Shown here one piece after another: positions 5,941 to 8,194 of a stretch of DNA of 8,194 bases. The DNA comes from an uncultured Collinsella sp. (GTDB lineage: Bacteria; Actinomycetota; Coriobacteriia; Coriobacteriales; Coriobacteriaceae): the NCBI GenBank assembly GCA_905197385.1, contig CAJJYO010000062.1:1-8194 (forward strand), in the 5' to 3' direction. Both the position numbers and the translations under genes were made by a program. The number at the start of each line of letters is the position of its first letter. The stretch's first letter is position 1. The notes beneath the pieces are model-generated. The model worked only from the letters and a program-made list of their open reading frames with translations. It was not told where the DNA came from and searched no databases.

Positions 5941-6924
5941 ATGTCTCGGTATTGCGCCTCGTGCGGCAAACTTCTTGCAGATGATGCCAAGTTCTGCACC
6001 TCATGCGGTGCACCCGTTGAGCAGACAACCGCAAGCAATGGCCAACCCGCGTTTGAGCAGACCGGCTTCCTCGATACGTCGCAAGCTAAGCCGGACGACC
6101 CCCTCGCCTATCGCCCCGACCCCCCCGCCAGCCCCGCAGCGGTCGAAACGACGCAGCGCATATCCGTCGCGGACACCCCGCCCCAACAGCAACCGGCATC
6201 TACGTACGCGCCTGATTCACCACAGGCCCCCGCCGCCAAAAAGAGCAGCACCAAGGCGCTTATCGCCGTTATCGTTGTGCTCGTGACAATTATCATCGCC
6301 TTGGTCATCTTTTTTGTGATCAAGCCTTTCGACAACGCCGCCACGCAAACGACTGCCGAGATTACTAAGCTGCACCATGATGTTGACGATGATGACCTCA
6401 AGCCTCTCGACGACCCCAATAGCCTTTTTGACGATGACGACGATGATGACGAGGATGGCAGCCAGGCGACCCTCTCCGAGCAAAACCTCTACCGTCGCCT
6501 GAGCGAATACTACGACCTGCTCGAAGATCTCGATAACCAGGTCCGTGCCTGCGCAGAGGCGTTCAATGGCGGTTATCTGGAAGAGGACCGTACCGCCCGT
6601 CAAAATCTCGCCGACGTCGCCGAGCGCACGGAAGACACCATCGAGCAGTACTACGATATCGTCGAGGACCTGGACGTCCCCACAAGCTCTAAGAACTACA
6701 GCTCGTGGAAGGACATCATTGCTCTGTACGACGACCTGGATCACCGCATCGATGCGATCTGCGATGCCTGGGAGATCAGCTTAAAGTACGCAAAGCCCGC
6801 GGACCATAAGGACGAAATCGTGGCGCCGCTGTCGCGCGACAACGTGGCGGGCACCAATGACAACAAGTACCGTCAGGACTTTGAGGACCGCTATCCCAGC
6901 GCCAAGCCTGTCGAGGTGAACTAG
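5941..6924 (+). CDS. Membrane-anchored zinc-ribbon protein of unknown function
   Basis: A 327-residue protein. The ATG at 5941 is chosen over the in-frame GTG at 5923 because AAGGAG (5930-5935) is 5 bases upstream. Domains: an N-terminal four-Cys zinc ribbon (C5, C8, C19, C22; CASCGKLL then CTSCGAPV), a Pro/Gln/Ser-rich linker to about 100, one membrane helix at about 106-127, an acidic stretch at 147-172 with a run of seven Asp at 164-170, and a helical, acidic, Tyr-rich C-terminal domain (about 178-300). The positive-inside rule (KKSSTK before the helix) puts the ribbon in the cytoplasm and the acidic domain outside. Such zinc ribbon-plus-anchor proteins are common in Gram-positives, but their function is mostly unknown. 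It is transcribed alone, opposite to both neighbours, and its TAG is the first three bases of a REP-like element. The acidic run might bind Ca2+ or the wall; that is speculation. Confidence 0.85.
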   Translation: MSRYCASCGKLLADDAKFCTSCGAPVEQTTASNGQPAFEQTGFLDTSQAKPDDPLAYRPDPPASPAAVETTQRISVADTPPQQQPASTYAPDSPQAPAAKKSSTKALIAVIVVLVTIIIALVIFFVIKPFDNAATQTTAEITKLHHDVDDDDLKPLDDPNSLFDDDDDDDEDGSQATLSEQNLYRRLSEYYDLLEDLDNQVRACAEAFNGGYLEEDRTARQNLADVAERTEDTIEQYYDIVEDLDVPTSSKNYSSWKDIIALYDDLDHRIDAICDAWEISLKYAKPADHKDEIVAPLSRDNVAGTNDNKYRQDFEDRYPSAKPVEVN

Positions 6925-6977
6925 TCGCATGCGACGTTCTTAAACGACCAGTCATTCAAGAACGTCCCCAATGACTA
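6922..6977. repeat. REPIN-like imperfect palindrome at the end of the zinc-ribbon gene
   Basis: Arms 6922-6948 and 6951-6977 are inverted copies agreeing at 20 of 27 positions around a 2-base centre. Within them GACGTTCTT (6933-6941) pairs perfectly with 6958-6966, and GTCGCATGCGAC (6924-6935) is a 12-base palindrome. Two inverted REP units side by side is the REPIN layout. The right arm matches the 5793-5821 unit in inverted orientation (26/29). The gene's stop codon, TAG, is its first three bases. Confidence 0.65.
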
Positions 6978-6980
6978 CGC

Positions 6981-7020
6981 AAAAAAACGAGCGAGGATCA
7001 TGGGACCCTCGCTCGTTTTT
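6981..7020. terminator. Bidirectional intrinsic terminator
   Basis: CGAGCGAGG (6988-6996) pairs perfectly with CCTCGCTCG (7007-7015) around a 10-base loop. Flanking A7 (6981-6987) and T5 then GTTTT (7016-7025) extend the stem and supply a U tract on both strands. It ends the plus-strand zinc-ribbon gene and the minus-strand topA, which converge here. Confidence 0.92.
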
Positions 7021-7047
7021 GTTTTGGGCTATGTTTCGGCTGCGCCG

Positions 7048-8194
7048 CTACTTGTCGGCGGCCGCCTTCTTGGTGGTCGTCTTTTTCGCGGCAGTCTTCT
7101 TGGCGGTCGACTTCTTGGCGGTCGAAGTCTTCTTGGCTGCCGTGGTCTTCTTCGTCGTGCTCGCCTTGGTCGCAGCCTTGCGGCCGCGGGCGGGCTTCTT
7201 CTCCTTGGTCGGGCAGTCCATGTTGACACAGATACGCCACGGACCGCGCGCCGTGTTGACCACCACGATGGGGGCGCCGCACTCGGGGCAGGTCTCGCCC
7301 GTCGCCTCGAGCTTGCCGCGCGCCGGCAGCGGATAGCTCACGCCGCAGTCATCGTAGTTGGTGCAGCGGATAAAGCGCTTGCCGCTCTTCTCGCTCTTGT
7401 GTGCAATCAGATCACCATGGCGTCCGGCCTCGGCGCACACCTTGCACTCGCCCACCTTAAGGTCGGGCTCGTAGTTGGTGGGGCACGTCGGGTTCACGCA
7501 GATCTCGAAGGCCTTCTGGCGGAACGGCTGGCACTTAATGCGCGGTGCACCGCATTCGGGGCACACGGCCGCCTCGCCCTCGAGCGGGCTCACCTTGACG
7601 CCGCTCGGCACCGGATAGGTCACGTCGCAGTCGGGCCAGCCCATGCAGCCGATAAAGCTGCCGCGGGTCTTGGCGCTCGTCTTCATAACCAAGTCCTTGC
7701 CGCACTTGGGGCAGGCGCCCACGCGCGCATCGGCCGTGACGGCGTCGCTGATGGCGTCGCCCAGCTCCTGCGTATGCTTGAGCAGCTCGTCGAGCACGCC
7801 GGCCAGCAGCGCGCGCGAGTGCGTCACGACATGCTCTTCGGTGTCCTCGCCGCGCTCCACGCGGGTCATGTCGCCGTCGAGCTCGCTGGTCATATCGGGG
7901 CTCGTGATGCGCGGGGCAAACCGCGACAGCGCATCGATGATGGCGATACCCAGCTGGCTCGGCTCCACGGGATCGTTTTTGAGATAGCGCACGGCGTACA
8001 GGCGCTCGATGATGCTCGCGCGCGTGGACTTGGTACCCAGGCCGCGCTTTTCCATCTCCTGCACGAGCTTGCCCTGGCTGTAGCGCGCGGGCGGCTCGGT
8101 CTGCTTGGCCTCGAGCTTAATGTCGAATACGTCGACCGTATCGCCCTGCTCCAGCGGCGGCATCTGCTCGTCGCGCTTGAGTCCGTACGGGTAC
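7048..8194 (-). CDS. topA: Type IA DNA topoisomerase I, C-terminal part (5' end outside window)
   Basis: The last 381 residues of a topoisomerase that relaxes negative supercoils by passing one strand through a Tyr-linked nick. The frame is open to the right edge; the active-site Tyr and TOPRIM domain would lie beyond it. Visible are TEPPARYSQGKLVQEMEKRG (fragment 32-51) with GTKSTRASII just after, and SPDMTSELDGDM (98-109), parts of the core. Four C-terminal zinc ribbons follow: C161/164/183/189, C211/214/232/237, C250/253/277/283 and C302/305/322/327. The end is a Lys/Ala/Thr tail (331-381) built on KKT/AKK repeats, probably binding DNA. The GTKSTR and 'RITSPDMT' wording is closer to archaeal-type topoisomerase I than to the E. 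coli or Bacillus enzymes, whose equivalent reads GRPST. TAG at 7050-7048 lies just before the shared terminator. Confidence 0.93.
   Translation of the reverse strand, partial: YPYGLKRDEQMPPLEQGDTVDVFDIKLEAKQTEPPARYSQGKLVQEMEKRGLGTKSTRASIIERLYAVRYLKNDPVEPSQLGIAIIDALSRFAPRITSPDMTSELDGDMTRVERGEDTEEHVVTHSRALLAGVLDELLKHTQELGDAISDAVTADARVGACPKCGKDLVMKTSAKTRGSFIGCMGWPDCDVTYPVPSGVKVSPLEGEAAVCPECGAPRIKCQPFRQKAFEICVNPTCPTNYEPDLKVGECKVCAEAGRHGDLIAHKSEKSGKRFIRCTNYDDCGVSYPLPARGKLEATGETCPECGAPIVVVNTARGPWRICVNMDCPTKEKKPARGRKAATKASTTKKTTAAKKTSTAKKSTAKKTAAKKTTTKKAAADK

Noticed and set aside
7051..7203. Non-coding satellite repeat
   Set aside because: The repetition follows the codons of the topA Lys-rich tail and stays in frame to its stop.

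Overview
The window looks like chromosomal DNA of a high-GC member of the Coriobacteriia, most likely Collinsella or a close relative. Evidence: a compact, GC-rich minus-strand cluster tmk-holB-ricT (an order also known from Firmicutes); a topoisomerase I with four zinc ribbons and a lysine-rich tail; a DUF559/Vsr-like hypothetical protein of a kind I associate with Coriobacteriia; and REP-like palindromes of the 'GGGACGTTC' type between genes. The genus is inferred from recall of these features, not from a search.

Layout, left to right. 1-188 is a comparatively AT-rich intergenic edge with a weak hairpin and two tiny overlapping open frames. 189-1301 (-) is a hypothetical protein with a C-terminal endonuclease-like region, apparently translated together with comF (1313-2119, -), a double-Cys-cluster phosphoribosyltransferase. 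The comF leader carries a perfect 12-bp stem that buries its Shine-Dalgarno (SD) sequence, with a possible promoter just upstream. Then come ricT (intact core 2756-3889, -), whose Arg/Gln-rich tail continues in another frame to 2221, holB (3880-5007, -) and tmk (5009-5692, -), overlapping or nearly abutting. A promoter with a 17-bp spacer lies before tmk.

5693-5940 is a short repeat-bearing intergenic region. A single plus-strand gene, 5941-6924, encodes a membrane-anchored zinc-ribbon protein. It is bracketed by inverted copies of a REP-like sequence (26 of 29 positions agree). A strong bidirectional terminator (6981-7020) separates it from the 3' part of topA (7048-8194, -), which runs off the right edge.

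The tmk-holB-ricT genes serve dTTP supply, the DNA polymerase III clamp loader and (through RicT) RNase Y-dependent RNA processing. ComF-type proteins are linked to DNA uptake. topA relaxes negative supercoils. The zinc-ribbon gene is the odd one out in orientation and in its repeat flanks, and may be an insertion between topA and tmk. Most of the window is ordinary housekeeping DNA. I see no CRISPR array, tRNA, rRNA, integrase or transposase. The best leads are the ricT tail frameshift, the SD-sequestering comF leader and the inverted REP-like pair around the zinc-ribbon gene.
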